A DNA stretch of 64,000 nucleotides from Sphingomonas faeni. Lineage in GTDB: Bacteria > Pseudomonadota > Alphaproteobacteria > Sphingomonadales > Sphingomonadaceae. The stretch lies in assembly GCF_003053745.1 (NCBI RefSeq), contig NZ_QAYE01000004.1:303493-367492 (forward strand), written 5' to 3'. This document shows positions 40,485 through 49,556 of the stretch, one piece after another (positions within the stretch are counted from its first letter, which is position 1; each line of letters starts with the position of its first letter). The notes below the pieces were generated by a model. The model saw only the letters and a program-made list of their open reading frames with translations. It made no database searches and was not told where the DNA came from. A program made the translations under genes and the position numbers.

Positions 40485-40517
40485 GAAGGGGCGGTCCTGC
40501 GGGGCCGCCCTTTTTCG
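40485..40517 (+). terminator. Intrinsic terminator of the carD gene
   Basis: A GGGGCGGTCC-type stem with GGGCCGCCC, short loop and TTTTT lies 21 bp after the stop codon. Confidence 0.85.
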
Positions 40518-40600
40518 TTCTGCTGCTTCCTCCCTCGAGATGGGGGGCCGTTTAGCGAGCCAGCGCCAGACAAGTTTCTCATTGCGCCGTCCCGTGGTGG

Positions 40601-40622
40601 GTGTATTGTGTTAATAATACAC
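40601..40622. promoter_or_regulatory. Candidate operator upstream of the DUF2807 pair
   Basis: A perfect 7-bp inverted repeat GTGTATT-N8-AATACAC ends 11 bp before the start codon and directly abuts the AGGAGG ribosome binding site. Its position would let a bound dimer block transcription or translation. The regulator is unknown. Confidence 0.6.
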
Positions 40623-40633
40623 AGGAGGATGCG

Positions 40634-41365
40634 ATGAACTTTCTTGCGCTCGGACTGATCATTCCTCTCGCGGCCTGCTCGTTCAGCTGGAACGGCAACA
40701 ATGAAGGCTCGGGGGCTGCGGCGGCCGGTTCGGGGACCACCCGGACCTTCCAGGTTTCCGGTTTCAACGGCATCGACCTTCGGGGCTCGGACGACGTCGA
40801 CGTCCGCGTCGGTAACGGCTTTTCGGTTCGCGCCGAGGGGCCGAGCGAACAACTCGATCGCCTGCGCATCGAGCGTGACGGGGATACGCTCAACATCGGG
40901 CGCAAGAACGGGGCGAGTTTCGGCTGGAGCAAGGGCGCCAAGGTGAAGGTGTACGTCACCTTGCCACGGCTCGCCGACGCGAGCGTTTCGGGATCGGGCA
41001 ACATGGCCGTGGACCGTGTCGAGGGCGGTGGGTTCGAGGGCGGAGTCGCCGGATCGGGCAATCTCGACATAGCGGCGATCAAGGTCGACGTGGCGAAATT
41101 CACGATTGCCGGATCGGGTACCGCGCATGCGAGCGGCACGGCACGCGATCTGAAGGTGGACATCGCAGGCTCGGGTGATCTCGACGGCACCCGGTTTGAG
41201 GCGCAATCGGCGACGGTCGAGATCGCCGGTTCGGGAAGCGTGCGCGCGGTGGTGAACGGCGCTGCCAAGGTCGCCATGTTGGGCTCGGGTGACGTCGATC
41301 TCGGACCGAAATCCCGCTGCACGATCTCCAAGATGGGCTCGGGGAGGGTCCGCTGCGGGCGGTAA
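40634..41365 (+). CDS. Head GIN/DUF2807 domain lipoprotein
   Basis: The 243-residue product has a short signal peptide with lipobox IPLAAC (cysteine at residue 15), then a beta-helix DUF2807 domain. Repeated SGSGN/AGSG turns (VSGSGNMAV, VAGSGNLDI, IAGSGTAHA, IAGSGDLDG, IAGSGSVRA, LGSGDVDL) mark successive rungs. It is probably attached to the envelope; function unknown. An AGGAGG precedes the ATG. It pairs with the next gene, also DUF2807. Confidence 0.9.
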   Translation: MNFLALGLIIPLAACSFSWNGNNEGSGAAAAGSGTTRTFQVSGFNGIDLRGSDDVDVRVGNGFSVRAEGPSEQLDRLRIERDGDTLNIGRKNGASFGWSKGAKVKVYVTLPRLADASVSGSGNMAVDRVEGGGFEGGVAGSGNLDIAAIKVDVAKFTIAGSGTAHASGTARDLKVDIAGSGDLDGTRFEAQSATVEIAGSGSVRAVVNGAAKVAMLGSGDVDLGPKSRCTISKMGSGRVRCGR

Positions 41366-41414
41366 GCCGCCGCCGGACTTGCGCGAAGGTATGGAACCGG
41401 CGACGTTCGCGGGC

Positions 41415-42137
41415 ATGAGATATCTGCTCGCCGCGTCGCTGCTCCTGTCCTCGCCGGCATTCGCCCAGTCTTCCCCGACGAGCCGGACGGTCTCGGTCGG
41501 CAGCTTCGATCGCGTGCGGGTCGAGGGGCCGTTCGAGGTCCGCGTCACGATCGGCTCGCCGCGCGCGACCATCACCGGCCCGGGCAGGGGGGACGATGTG
41601 GCCGTCCGGGTCGATGGTACCACGCTGTCGGTGCGCAAGGGCACCGGCGGCTGGGGCGAGCAGCCCCGCGGCGGCGGCGGGGCGGGGCCGACCATCGTGA
41701 CGCTCTCGACACCCGAGCTGACCTCGGCCAGCGTCGCGGCAGGCGGGCGGCTGACGATCGCGAAGATGCGCGGCATGCGCGTCGACGTGACGGTCAGCGG
41801 TAACGGGAGCTTGGCCCTCGCGGCGGCCGATACCGATCAGCTGAACGCGACGCTGATCGGCACCGGTCAAATGACGCTCGCCGGCCGCGCGGCGCGCGCG
41901 CGCCTCGTGACGAGCGGGCCGGGCGCGATCGACGCTTCGGGGCTGGCGGTCAACGACCTGACCGTCCACCTCGACGGCGTCGGCCAGACGAAGGCGGCGG
42001 CGCGCTATACCGCGCAGGTGACGAACAGCGGGCTGGGAATGGTCACGATCACCGGCAACGCGAAATGCCGCGTCGATGCAGCGGCCGGTGGGCCGGTGGT
42101 CTGCGGGAAGCCGGCGGCGGGAGTCTCTGCTCCGTAG
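41415..42137 (+). CDS. DUF2807 domain periplasmic protein
   Basis: The 240-residue protein has a signal peptide (MRYLLAASLLLSSPAFAQ) and the same beta-helix type as its neighbour, but with fewer SGSG turns (TVSGNGSLALA, LIGTGQMTLA, TSGPGAIDAS). It follows 49 bp after the first DUF2807 gene and is probably in the same operon. An ATG at 41391 could add eight residues. Function unknown. Confidence 0.87.
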   Translation: MRYLLAASLLLSSPAFAQSSPTSRTVSVGSFDRVRVEGPFEVRVTIGSPRATITGPGRGDDVAVRVDGTTLSVRKGTGGWGEQPRGGGGAGPTIVTLSTPELTSASVAAGGRLTIAKMRGMRVDVTVSGNGSLALAAADTDQLNATLIGTGQMTLAGRAARARLVTSGPGAIDASGLAVNDLTVHLDGVGQTKAAARYTAQVTNSGLGMVTITGNAKCRVDAAAGGPVVCGKPAAGVSAP

Positions 42138-42251
42138 AAGGGGATGGTGTGTTGCTGCCCCATCCACACCGACCTCTCCCGGGCGAAATCCGCATCTGGA
42201 TCGAGCCAGCTACCCTATCCGTATCGGCCCTCATACCTTCCGAACATGAAT

Positions 42252-42349
42252 CGTCATTCCCGCGGCGGCGGGAACCCATACTGGCTGACCTCACACTGAG
42301 ATCGCTATCCTCTGAGAATATGGATCCCCGCCTGCGCGGGGATGACGAT
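42252..42349. repeat. Intergenic palindromic repeat, type F
   Basis: The left arm CGTCATTCCCGCGGCGGCGG and the right arm CCCCGCCTGCGCGGGGATGACG are imperfectly complementary. The layout is like types A and C, but only one copy is in the window. Confidence 0.7.
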
Positions 42350-42400
42350 GGAGTTTATCGTCAGGTGGGATGAACCTCGACTAGTTCTGGGTCCCACCCC

Positions 42401-42805
42401 TTAAATGAGCGCCAGCTCCGCCAGTTTTGTCATCAATGCCGGCGGCATCACGTCCAACCCGGTCGCATCGCCGCCCAGATCGAGGGGCGCATCCGCACCC
42501 TCAAGATACCGCCACCCCTGATGCGCACGCTTTGGCCGCGCCTGCACCAGCACCAGCTTCGGATCGATGTGGATCGCGACGCGACCTTCCTCGGCCTCGC
42601 CGAACCCGAGGATCGGCGAGCGGGCGATCAGCTGATGCTTGAGGATCCAGAACATCGAACCCTGACCAGCGACCTCCTCATGCCGCTTGGGCAGGTAGCG
42701 CGTGGTGAGAAACACCGGCCCCTCTTCGCCGCGCAGCCGGAGCCGCTCGGCGAGATGGTCGACGCTTTCCGCGCCGAACGCGACTTTGGTAAGGTGGAGC
42801 GGCAT
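42401..42805 (-). CDS. DUF1489 family protein
   Basis: The 134-residue protein matches DUF1489: MPLHLTKVAFGAESVDHLAERL, TRYLPKRHEEVAGQGSMFWILKH, VQARPKRAHQGWRYLE and DLPPAL-like DVMPPALMTKLAELALI. The family is alphaproteobacterial and uncharacterised. It lies 31 bp after mgtE on the same strand. Confidence 0.88.
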   Translation of the reverse strand: MPLHLTKVAFGAESVDHLAERLRLRGEEGPVFLTTRYLPKRHEEVAGQGSMFWILKHQLIARSPILGFGEAEEGRVAIHIDPKLVLVQARPKRAHQGWRYLEGADAPLDLGGDATGLDVMPPALMTKLAELALI

Positions 42806-42836
42806 GGCGTTGGAAATGGGCCTTAATACCGGACGA

Positions 42837-44246
42837 TCAACCGTGCAGACCCCACAAAGACGCAAGCCCGAGGAACGAGAAGAACCCCATCGTGTCGGTC
42901 ATCGTCGTCACGAACACCGCGGACGACACCGCCGGATCGATCCGGAACTTGTCGAGCGTCACCGGCACCAGCACCCCGCTGAGCCCCGCCGTGATATTGT
43001 TCACCAGCATCGCCGCCGCAATCACCAGCGACAGGTCGGTATTGCGGAAGATAACATACGTCCCGAGTCCGATCAGCGTACCCAGCATCACGCCGTTCGC
43101 GGCGGCAATTCGGAACTCGCGGCCGATCATCCGCGCAGTGTTGGAACTCGTCAGCTGATTTGTCGCGAGCGCGCGCACCACCACTGCCAGCGTCTGCGTG
43201 CCCGCGTTGCCGCCCATCCCCGACACGATCGGCATCAGCACCGCGAGCAGCGCGAAGCTCGCGATCGTCCCCTGGAACAGTCCCACGACCGACGACGCGA
43301 CCATCGCGGTGCCGAGATTGACCACCAGCCACGTGAAGCGCGTGCGCACCGTCAGCCGGATCGGCTCGTTGATGTCGCCGTCGCCAGCGCCTGCCAGACG
43401 CAGCGTATCCTCGCCCGCCTCCTCGGAGATGATGTGGACGATGTCGTCGACCGTGATCATCCCGACCAGCCGGCCGCCATGATCGACCACCGCCGCCGAG
43501 ATCAGCGCGTATTTCTGGAAGCGCAGCGCGACTTCTTCCTGGTCCATGTCGACCGGGATTAGCGTCTGCTCGCGCTTCATCACATCGGCGATCGCGATCC
43601 CGCGCGGGGTGCGCAGCATCCACGACAGCTGGCACGTGCCGATCGGCTTGTGCGCAGGGTCGACGACGAAGATCTCCCAGAAATCGGTCGTCAGTTCCTC
43701 GTGGCCGCGCAGGTAATCGATCGCGTCGCCCACCGTCCAATGCTCGGGCACCGCTATCAGCTCGCGCTGCATCAGGCGGCCGGCGGATTCCTCGGCGTAG
43801 CTCAGCGCCTCCTCGATCGCCGCGCGATCGTCCGGATCGAGCGCGCGCAGCACCGCGCGCTGCTCGTCCTCGTCCATGTCCTCGATGATCGCGACGGCAT
43901 CGTCGGTATCGAGTTCGGACGCCAGATCGGCGACCTGGTGCGGCTCGAGCGCGTCGATCAGATCCTCGCGGACGTAATCGTTCATCTCGGCGAACACGTC
44001 GCCGTCGAGCAGATCGGTGACCGCACGCGCCAGCGCCGCGCGATCCTGTTGCGGAGTCAGCTCGAACAGATCGGCGATGTCGGCCGGATGCAACGGCTCG
44101 ACCAGCGTACGCGCCGCTTCGTCGTCGCCGTCCTCCACCGCATCGAGCACCGCCCGCACGAATTCAGGCCGCAAATGATCGTCGCGATCGAGCTGGTTTT
44201 CGGGCTGGGTGTCGGTTTCGACCTCGGGAAGCTCGAGTTCGCTCAT
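42837..44246 (-). CDS. mgtE: Magnesium transporter MgtE
   Basis: The 469-residue channel has the N-terminal superhelical MgtE-N domain (LHPADIADLFELTPQQDRAAL), two CBS domains (TCQLSWMLRTPRGIAIADVM; GMITVDDIVHII) that sense Mg2+, and a C-terminal membrane domain with the conserved VSGMGGNAGTQTLAVVVRAL. It imports Mg2+ when cytosolic levels are low. No Mg2+-sensing leader is obvious upstream. Confidence 0.95.
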   Translation of the reverse strand: MSELELPEVETDTQPENQLDRDDHLRPEFVRAVLDAVEDGDDEAARTLVEPLHPADIADLFELTPQQDRAALARAVTDLLDGDVFAEMNDYVREDLIDALEPHQVADLASELDTDDAVAIIEDMDEDEQRAVLRALDPDDRAAIEEALSYAEESAGRLMQRELIAVPEHWTVGDAIDYLRGHEELTTDFWEIFVVDPAHKPIGTCQLSWMLRTPRGIAIADVMKREQTLIPVDMDQEEVALRFQKYALISAAVVDHGGRLVGMITVDDIVHIISEEAGEDTLRLAGAGDGDINEPIRLTVRTRFTWLVVNLGTAMVASSVVGLFQGTIASFALLAVLMPIVSGMGGNAGTQTLAVVVRALATNQLTSSNTARMIGREFRIAAANGVMLGTLIGLGTYVIFRNTDLSLVIAAAMLVNNITAGLSGVLVPVTLDKFRIDPAVSSAVFVTTMTDTMGFFSFLGLASLWGLHG

Positions 44247-44354
44247 GGCTGCCTCCCTTAAAAGATGCGCGGTTGGGCCCTAACGCGGCCGGCGTGCATT
44301 TGCCAGTCGGAGTGCGGCTCCCTATCTGCCGCGCATCAATTCAGGAGAACATGA

Positions 44355-44813
44355 ATGGCTGACACCCCCGAAACGCTCACGCTGACCCTCGACGGCGGCG
44401 ACGTCACGATCAAGTTCCGCCCCGATCTGGCGCCCAAGCATGTCGAGCGGATCGCCGAGCTGGCGAACGAAGGCTTTTACGACGGCGTGCCGTTCCACCG
44501 CGTGATCCCGGGCTTCATGGCGCAGGGCGGTGACGGCGGTCGCGGCGACGGCACTGGCGGGTCGAGCAAGCCCAACCTCAAGGCGGAATTCTCCGCCGAG
44601 CCGCACGTCCGCGGCGTATGCTCGATGGCACGCACCAACCAGCCCGACACGGCGAACTCGCAGTTCTTCATCGTGTTCGACGACGCACGCTTCCTCGACA
44701 AGCAGTACACCGTATGGGGCGAAGTCACCGACGGCATGGACCTGATCGACGCGCTGCCGAAGGGCGAGCCCCCGCGTGCTCCGGGCAAGATCGTCAAGGC
44801 ACGCGCTGCGTAA
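44355..44813 (+). CDS. Peptidyl-prolyl cis-trans isomerase, cyclophilin type
   Basis: The 152-residue cytosolic cyclophilin has YDGVPFHRVIPGFMAQGGD, the catalytic Arg/Phe segment, then SMARTNQPDTANSQFFIVF and VWGEVTDGMDLID. It accelerates proline isomerisation in folding proteins. A CAGGAG lies upstream of the ATG. It is divergent from mgtE. Confidence 0.95.
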   Translation: MADTPETLTLTLDGGDVTIKFRPDLAPKHVERIAELANEGFYDGVPFHRVIPGFMAQGGDGGRGDGTGGSSKPNLKAEFSAEPHVRGVCSMARTNQPDTANSQFFIVFDDARFLDKQYTVWGEVTDGMDLIDALPKGEPPRAPGKIVKARAA

Positions 44814-44819
44814 GCTGAA

Positions 44820-44931
44820 TTCCCCTCCCGCTCGCGGGAGGGGCTAAGGGGAGGGCGCGACGTACGTACCGGCGTCCGGCGCGTGAGGCGCGCCCCTCCC
44901 CCGCCCCCTCCCGCAAGCGGGAGGGGAGTAG
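44820..44931. repeat. Intergenic palindromic repeat, type E
   Basis: The left hairpin CCCCTCCCGCTCGCGGGAGG and right hairpin CCCTCCCGCAAGCGGGAGGG enclose a spacer with CCGGCGTCCGGCG. It is related in layout to 16296-16412. It lies between convergent genes. Confidence 0.8.
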
Positions 44932-44935
44932 CGGG

Positions 44936-45820
44936 TCAGACCTCCGCCACCGTCCGTATCAGCCAGTCGTGGAACAGCTTGACCGGCTTGGTCTGCAACG
45001 CCCGCGGGCGGCATACGAACCAATAGCTGTACGGGCTCTCCACCTCGATATCGAACAGGCGGACCAGTCGCGGATCGTTCGCATCCTCGAAGTGGCTCGC
45101 ATGCATGAACGCGACGCCGAGCCCCTGCGCGGCTGCCTCCAGCATCAGCGCCCCCGAATCGAAATGATCGATCGCCAGCGGCTCGATATCGTCGAGCCCC
45201 GCCGCCGTCCGCCACGCGGTGAACGTATCCGTCATGTCGCGGTGCACCAGCGCCGTCAGCGTCGACAGCTGTTCGGGTCGCGTGACCGGGTCCGTGCGCT
45301 CCAGCAGGCTCCGCGCGCCGATCACATATACCGAGTTCCGATCGAGTCGCCGCGCGTAGAACGCCGGGTCGATCTCACGCGACAGGGCAATCACCGCGTC
45401 GAGCCCATCGCCGAGCCGCGACACCAGATGTGCCGCGGTATCGATATCGAGATGCAACTCGGGGTGCGACGTCCTAAGCTCTCCCAACCGAGGGAACAGC
45501 TTCTGCGACGCGTACAGCGGCAGGATCCCGAGACGCAGCCGCAGCACCTCGGTCGTGCTGGTCAGCGATTCGACCGCGTCCGACAGCGAATCGAGGACCG
45601 GTGCGATCTGCGCCAGCAACCGTTCGCCATCCGCATTCAGCACCATCGCCTGATGCCGCCGCGCGAACAGCGGCTTGGCGATGAAGCGCTCCAGGCTCTG
45701 CACGCGCCGGCTGAGCGCAGGTGCGGACAATGCCAGATCCTCGGCGGCGGCCTTGATCGACCCCAGCCGCGCGACCTGCACGAACGCCTCGATAGCCCCC
45801 AGTGGCGGCAGCCTGCGCAT
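44936..45820 (-). CDS. LysR family transcriptional regulator
   Basis: The 294-residue protein starts with an HTH (residues 7-60: LGAIEAFVQVARLGSIKAAAEDLALSAPALSRRVQSLE) followed by a periplasmic-binding-like effector domain. It resembles the GcvA/AmpR branch in length and layout. It is divergent from cdc48 with 265 bp between, so it may regulate that interval, but LysR targets cannot be read from sequence alone. Confidence 0.9.
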   Translation of the reverse strand: MRRLPPLGAIEAFVQVARLGSIKAAAEDLALSAPALSRRVQSLERFIAKPLFARRHQAMVLNADGERLLAQIAPVLDSLSDAVESLTSTTEVLRLRLGILPLYASQKLFPRLGELRTSHPELHLDIDTAAHLVSRLGDGLDAVIALSREIDPAFYARRLDRNSVYVIGARSLLERTDPVTRPEQLSTLTALVHRDMTDTFTAWRTAAGLDDIEPLAIDHFDSGALMLEAAAQGLGVAFMHASHFEDANDPRLVRLFDIEVESPYSYWFVCRPRALQTKPVKLFHDWLIRTVAEV

Positions 45821-45983
45821 GATTCCTCTTTCGACTCGACGAGTGTGACAACGACCGCTGGACGCATTCATGCATGCGATTGCAGTTAGCGCAATCGTAG
45901 CTGATCCCTTCGCACTTGCAACACGAACCGTCTCAACGCAAAAAGACCTCGCCTTTCAGGCATCCTCTCCTAAAAACTTTCAT

Positions 45984-46014
45984 GGGCTGGCCTTCATTGG
46001 CCGGCCCTTTTTTT
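45984..46014 (+). terminator. Orphan intrinsic terminator in the lysR-cdc48 intergenic region
   Basis: A 9-bp stem (GGGCTGGCC with GGCCGGCCC) with loop TTCATT is followed by seven T residues, pointing rightward. No gene ends to its left on this strand: the lysR gene reads the other way. It therefore ends either a small RNA starting around 45.85-45.93 kb or the leader of cdc48, whose start is 72 bp downstream. Confidence 0.85.
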
Positions 46015-46085
46015 GTGTTTTCAACCCCTGACAAGGCTGGAACCGGCCCCCTATCTCGGACGCTACGAGATCGAATGGAGTCGAC

Positions 46086-48359
46086 ATGGCCGATAGCGAA
46101 ATCCCCACGCGCAAAATTCAGGTCGCCAACGCGCGTCCCGAAGACAGCGGCCGCGGCCTGGCGCACCTGCCGCGCGCGCTGATGGCGACGCTCGGCATCG
46201 GCGAAGGCGATGTCATCGAGATTCTCGGCAAGCAGAACACACCCGCGCGCGCTGTCGGTCCGTATCCGGAGGACGAGGGTCTCGACATCCTCCGCCTCGA
46301 TGGCCTCCAGCGCGCGAACGCCGGTGTCGGTTCGGGCGATTTCGTCGAGGTGCGGAAAGCCGAGTCGAAGCCGGCGACGCGCGTCGTGTTCGCCCCAGCG
46401 CAGCAGAACCTCCGCCTCCAGGGTTCGACCAACGCGCTCAAGCGTACCTTCCTCGGCCGGCCGATCTGCCAGGGCGATATCGTCGCGACCGCGGGGCATC
46501 AGCGCGTCGGCAACATGCCGCCGGGCGTCCAGCAGTTCATGAACGCGCCGGCGTATGCGTTGCAGGAGATTCGCCTCGCGGTGATCGCCGCCAGCCCCAA
46601 GGGCGTGGTGCACATCGACGAGAACACCGAGATCGAGCTCCGCTCAGAATATGAGGAGCCACAGGCCGCACGCCGCGCCGACGTCACCTATGACGATATC
46701 GGCGGCATGGCGCAGACGATCGACCAGTTACGCGAGATGGTCGAACTGCCGCTGCGTTACCCCGAACTGTTCCAGCGTCTGGGCGTCGATCCACCCAAGG
46801 GCGTATTGCTGCACGGCCCTCCCGGCACCGGCAAGACGCGTCTGGCGCGCGCCGTCGCCAACGAATCCGACGCGCAGTTCTTCCTGATCAACGGCCCCGA
46901 GATCATGGGCTCGGCGTATGGCGAGTCCGAGTCGCGCCTGCGTGAAGTGTTCGAGGAAGCCGCGAAGGCGGCGCCTTCGATCGTCTTCATCGACGAGATC
47001 GATTCGATCGCGCCGAAGCGTGGCCAAGTGTCCGGCGAGGCGGAAAAGCGTCTCGTCGCGCAGTTGCTGACGCTGATGGACGGCATCGAATCACGTGCGA
47101 ACCTCGTCGTGATCGCCGCCACCAACCGTCCCGAGGCGATCGATGAAGCGCTGCGTCGTCCGGGCAGGTTCGACCGCGAGATCGTCGTCGGCGTGCCGGA
47201 CGAGCGCGGCCGTCGCGAGATCCTCGGCATCCACACGCGTGGCATGCCGCTCGGCGACCGGGTGGACCTCGACGAGCTGTCGCGTACCACCTACGGCTTC
47301 GTCGGTGCCGATCTCGCCGCACTGACCCGCGAGGCGGCGATCGAGGCGGTTCGTCGGATCATGCCGAAGCTCAACCTCGAGGAGCGAACGATCCCGCCCG
47401 AGGTGCTCGACGAACTGTCGGTCACGCGCGAGGATTTCCTGGGGGCGCTCAAGCGCGTCCAGCCGTCGGCGATGCGCGAAGTCATGGTGCAGGCGCCGAC
47501 CGTGCGCTGGGCCGATGTCGGCGGTCTCGACGATGCGCAGATGCGGCTGAAGGAGGGTGTCGAACTCCCGCTCAAGAACCCCGACGCGTTCCGCCGTCTT
47601 GGCATCCGGCCTGCCAAGGGCTTCCTGCTCTACGGCCCCCCCGGCACCGGCAAGACGTTGCTGGCGAAGGCGGTCGCACGCGAGGCGGAGGCGAACTTCA
47701 TCGCCACCAAATCGTCCGATCTGCTGAGCAAATGGTACGGCGAAAGCGAGCAGCAGATCGCCCGTCTGTTCCAGCGCGCGCGTCAGGTCGCGCCGTGCGT
47801 GATCTTCATCGATGAGCTCGATTCACTGGTGCCCGCACGGGGCAGCGGTGCTGGCGAGCCGCAGGTGACCGAGCGCGTCGTCAACACGATCCTCGCGGAG
47901 ATGGACGGGCTTGAGGAGTTGCAGTCGGTCGTCGTGATCGGCGCGACCAACCGGCCGAACCTGATCGACCCGGCGTTGCTGCGGCCGGGTCGGTTCGACG
48001 AACTCGTCTATGTCGGCGTGCCCGACAAGGCCGGCCGCCGCCGCATCCTCGGCATCCAGACGCAGAAGATGCCGCTCGCGTCCGACGTCGATCTCGACCG
48101 CCTCGCAGACCGCACCGACCGTTTCTCGGGTGCGGACCTGGAGGACGTCGTCCGCCGCGCCGGCTTGGTGGCGTTGCGCCGCTCTATCGACTCGACCGAC
48201 GTGACGATGGCCGATTTCGAAGGTGCGTTGAAGGAGTCGCGCGCCAGCGTAACCCCGGAGACGGAACGCGAGTACGAACAGATGGCCGCCCGCCTGAAGC
48301 AGGACGCGACGGCCATTCAGCCCCTGGGCTTCGCGTTCCCCAGCAAGGCGGAAGACTGA
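46086..48359 (+). CDS. Cdc48/p97-type double AAA+ ATPase
   Basis: The 757-residue protein has an archaeal-type N domain (residues 1-190: double-psi barrel with [21 protein letters not shown]) and two AAA cassettes. D1: GPPGTGKT near 244-251 and DEID near 301. D2: GPPGTGKT near 517-524, DELD near 575. SRH arginines are in [10 protein letters not shown] and [10 protein letters not shown]. It lacks the HbYX-type C-terminus and ends AFPSKAED. Cdc48 unfolds protein substrates; bacterial homologues are sporadic. GGAG precedes the ATG. Confidence 0.93.
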   Translation: MADSEIPTRKIQVANARPEDSGRGLAHLPRALMATLGIGEGDVIEILGKQNTPARAVGPYPEDEGLDILRLDGLQRANAGVGSGDFVEVRKAESKPATRVVFAPAQQNLRLQGSTNALKRTFLGRPICQGDIVATAGHQRVGNMPPGVQQFMNAPAYALQEIRLAVIAASPKGVVHIDENTEIELRSEYEEPQAARRADVTYDDIGGMAQTIDQLREMVELPLRYPELFQRLGVDPPKGVLLHGPPGTGKTRLARAVANESDAQFFLINGPEIMGSAYGESESRLREVFEEAAKAAPSIVFIDEIDSIAPKRGQVSGEAEKRLVAQLLTLMDGIESRANLVVIAATNRPEAIDEALRRPGRFDREIVVGVPDERGRREILGIHTRGMPLGDRVDLDELSRTTYGFVGADLAALTREAAIEAVRRIMPKLNLEERTIPPEVLDELSVTREDFLGALKRVQPSAMREVMVQAPTVRWADVGGLDDAQMRLKEGVELPLKNPDAFRRLGIRPAKGFLLYGPPGTGKTLLAKAVAREAEANFIATKSSDLLSKWYGESEQQIARLFQRARQVAPCVIFIDELDSLVPARGSGAGEPQVTERVVNTILAEMDGLEELQSVVVIGATNRPNLIDPALLRPGRFDELVYVGVPDKAGRRRILGIQTQKMPLASDVDLDRLADRTDRFSGADLEDVVRRAGLVALRRSIDSTDVTMADFEGALKESRASVTPETEREYEQMAARLKQDATAIQPLGFAFPSKAED

Positions 48360-48366
48360 TCCTCGC

Positions 48367-48396
48367 TTCCCACCCGGTTCCTTCCGGGTGGGAAGA
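48367..48396 (+). terminator. Hairpin after cdc48 (no T run)
   Basis: A perfect 12-bp stem (CTTCCCACCCGG with CCGGGTGGGAAG) lies 7 bp after the stop, but without a following T tract, so it may protect the 3' end rather than stop transcription. Confidence 0.6.
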
Positions 48397-48448
48397 TGGG
48401 CGTATCTAGCTTGCCACCGGGATCATCGTTGCACGCATTACGGCGATG

Positions 48449-48466
48449 TTGTACCATTCGGTACAA
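48449..48466. promoter_or_regulatory. Candidate TetR operator
   Basis: A perfect palindrome TTGTACCATTCGGTACAA lies 20 bp upstream of the DUF1348 gene, in an otherwise featureless 130-bp interval. The ACC-NN-GGT style core is common for TetR repressors, and a TetR gene is second in this operon, so autoregulation is likely. Confidence 0.75.
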
Positions 48467-48486
48467 ATTGATTGATAGGTGCCGCC

Positions 48487-48951
48487 ATGTCACGACCGCC
48501 ACTGCCTCCTTTTACGCATGAGACCGCAGCGCAGAAGGCGCGCATGGCGGAGGACGCGTGGAACAGTTGCGATCCGGACAAGGTGTCGCTCGCCTACACG
48601 CCCGACAGCGTCTGGCGGAACCGCGCCGAGTTCGTGAGCGGTCGCGAGGCGATCGTCGCCTTCCTGACGCGCAAATGGGCGGCGGAACTCGACTATCGCC
48701 TGATCAAGGAAGTCTGGGCGCATGACGGCAACAGGATCGCGGTGCGGTTCGCCTATGAATGGCGCAACGATGCCGGCGACTGGTTCCGCTCCTATGGCAA
48801 CGAGAATTGGGAGTTCGACGACGCCGGGCTGATGGCGCGCCGCATCGCCTCGATCAACGACTGCGCGATCGCGGACGGCGACCGCAAGTTCCATTGGCCG
48901 CTCGGCCGTCGCCCCGACGACCATCCCTCGCTGAGCGATCTCGGCATCTGA
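48487..48951 (+). CDS. DUF1348 (NTF2-like, SnoaL fold) protein
   Basis: The 154-residue product matches DUF1348: [83 protein letters not shown] and a [13 protein letters not shown] ending. The NTF2-like fold is used by small enzymes and binding proteins; no substrate is known. Its stop overlaps the probable start of the TetR gene by bases TG, which couples the two. Confidence 0.92.
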   Translation: MSRPPLPPFTHETAAQKARMAEDAWNSCDPDKVSLAYTPDSVWRNRAEFVSGREAIVAFLTRKWAAELDYRLIKEVWAHDGNRIAVRFAYEWRNDAGDWFRSYGNENWEFDDAGLMARRIASINDCAIADGDRKFHWPLGRRPDDHPSLSDLGI

Positions 48952-49541
48952 CCGCGAAGCGCGTCCTGACCGATCGTGCCGACGCCTTGCCGGCACTGGC
49001 CGAGGCGTTTCGCGAACACGGCTTCGAGGGGGCCAGCCTAGCGACGCTCTCGAAGGCAACCGGGCTCGGCAAGGGCAGCCTCTACAACTTCTTTCCCGGC
49101 GGGAAGGCGGAGATGATGGACGCCGTCCTCGCCGAGATAGACGATTGGTTCGCCACGACGATCTTCGTGCCGCTTGAGCAGGCGAGCGATCCGACCTCGA
49201 CGATCGCCGCCATGATCGAGGACGTGACGGCGTATTTCGAGTCCGGAGGCAGGGTCTGCCTCGTCGGCTGGCTCGGTCTGGGCGCCTCGGGCGATGTTTT
49301 CGCAGTCCGGATCAGCGGGTATTTCGCGCGCTGGATATCGGCCTTGGCGCGCTGCCTCGAAGCGAGCGCTATCCCGTCACCGCTGGCCCTGCGCCTCGCC
49401 GAAGACACGGTTGCAGGGATTCAGGGCGCGATCGTCCTGGCGCGCGCGTTGGGTGAGGACGCCGCATTCGTGCGGATCGTCCGTCGGTCAGAAGGGATTT
49501 TGCTCGACGCAGTGGCATGTCATGGCAGGTCCGATGCGTAA
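48948..49541 (+). CDS. TetR/AcrR family transcriptional regulator
   Basis: The HTH near the N-terminus is [41 protein letters not shown], characteristic of the LmrA/YxaF-like branch. No ATG, GTG or TTG lies between the HTH and a point far inside the DUF1348 gene; the likely start is a CTG at 48948 inside CTGA, overlapping the DUF1348 stop. An in-frame ATG at 48759 would add 63 residues encoded in the wrong frame of the DUF1348 gene. The protein probably represses its own operon through the palindrome at 48449. Confidence 0.85.
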   Translation: MTAKRVLTDRADALPALAEAFREHGFEGASLATLSKATGLGKGSLYNFFPGGKAEMMDAVLAEIDDWFATTIFVPLEQASDPTSTIAAMIEDVTAYFESGGRVCLVGWLGLGASGDVFAVRISGYFARWISALARCLEASAIPSPLALRLAEDTVAGIQGAIVLARALGEDAAFVRIVRRSEGILLDAVACHGRSDA

Positions 49542-49556
49542 CCGGCTTGATCCAGC

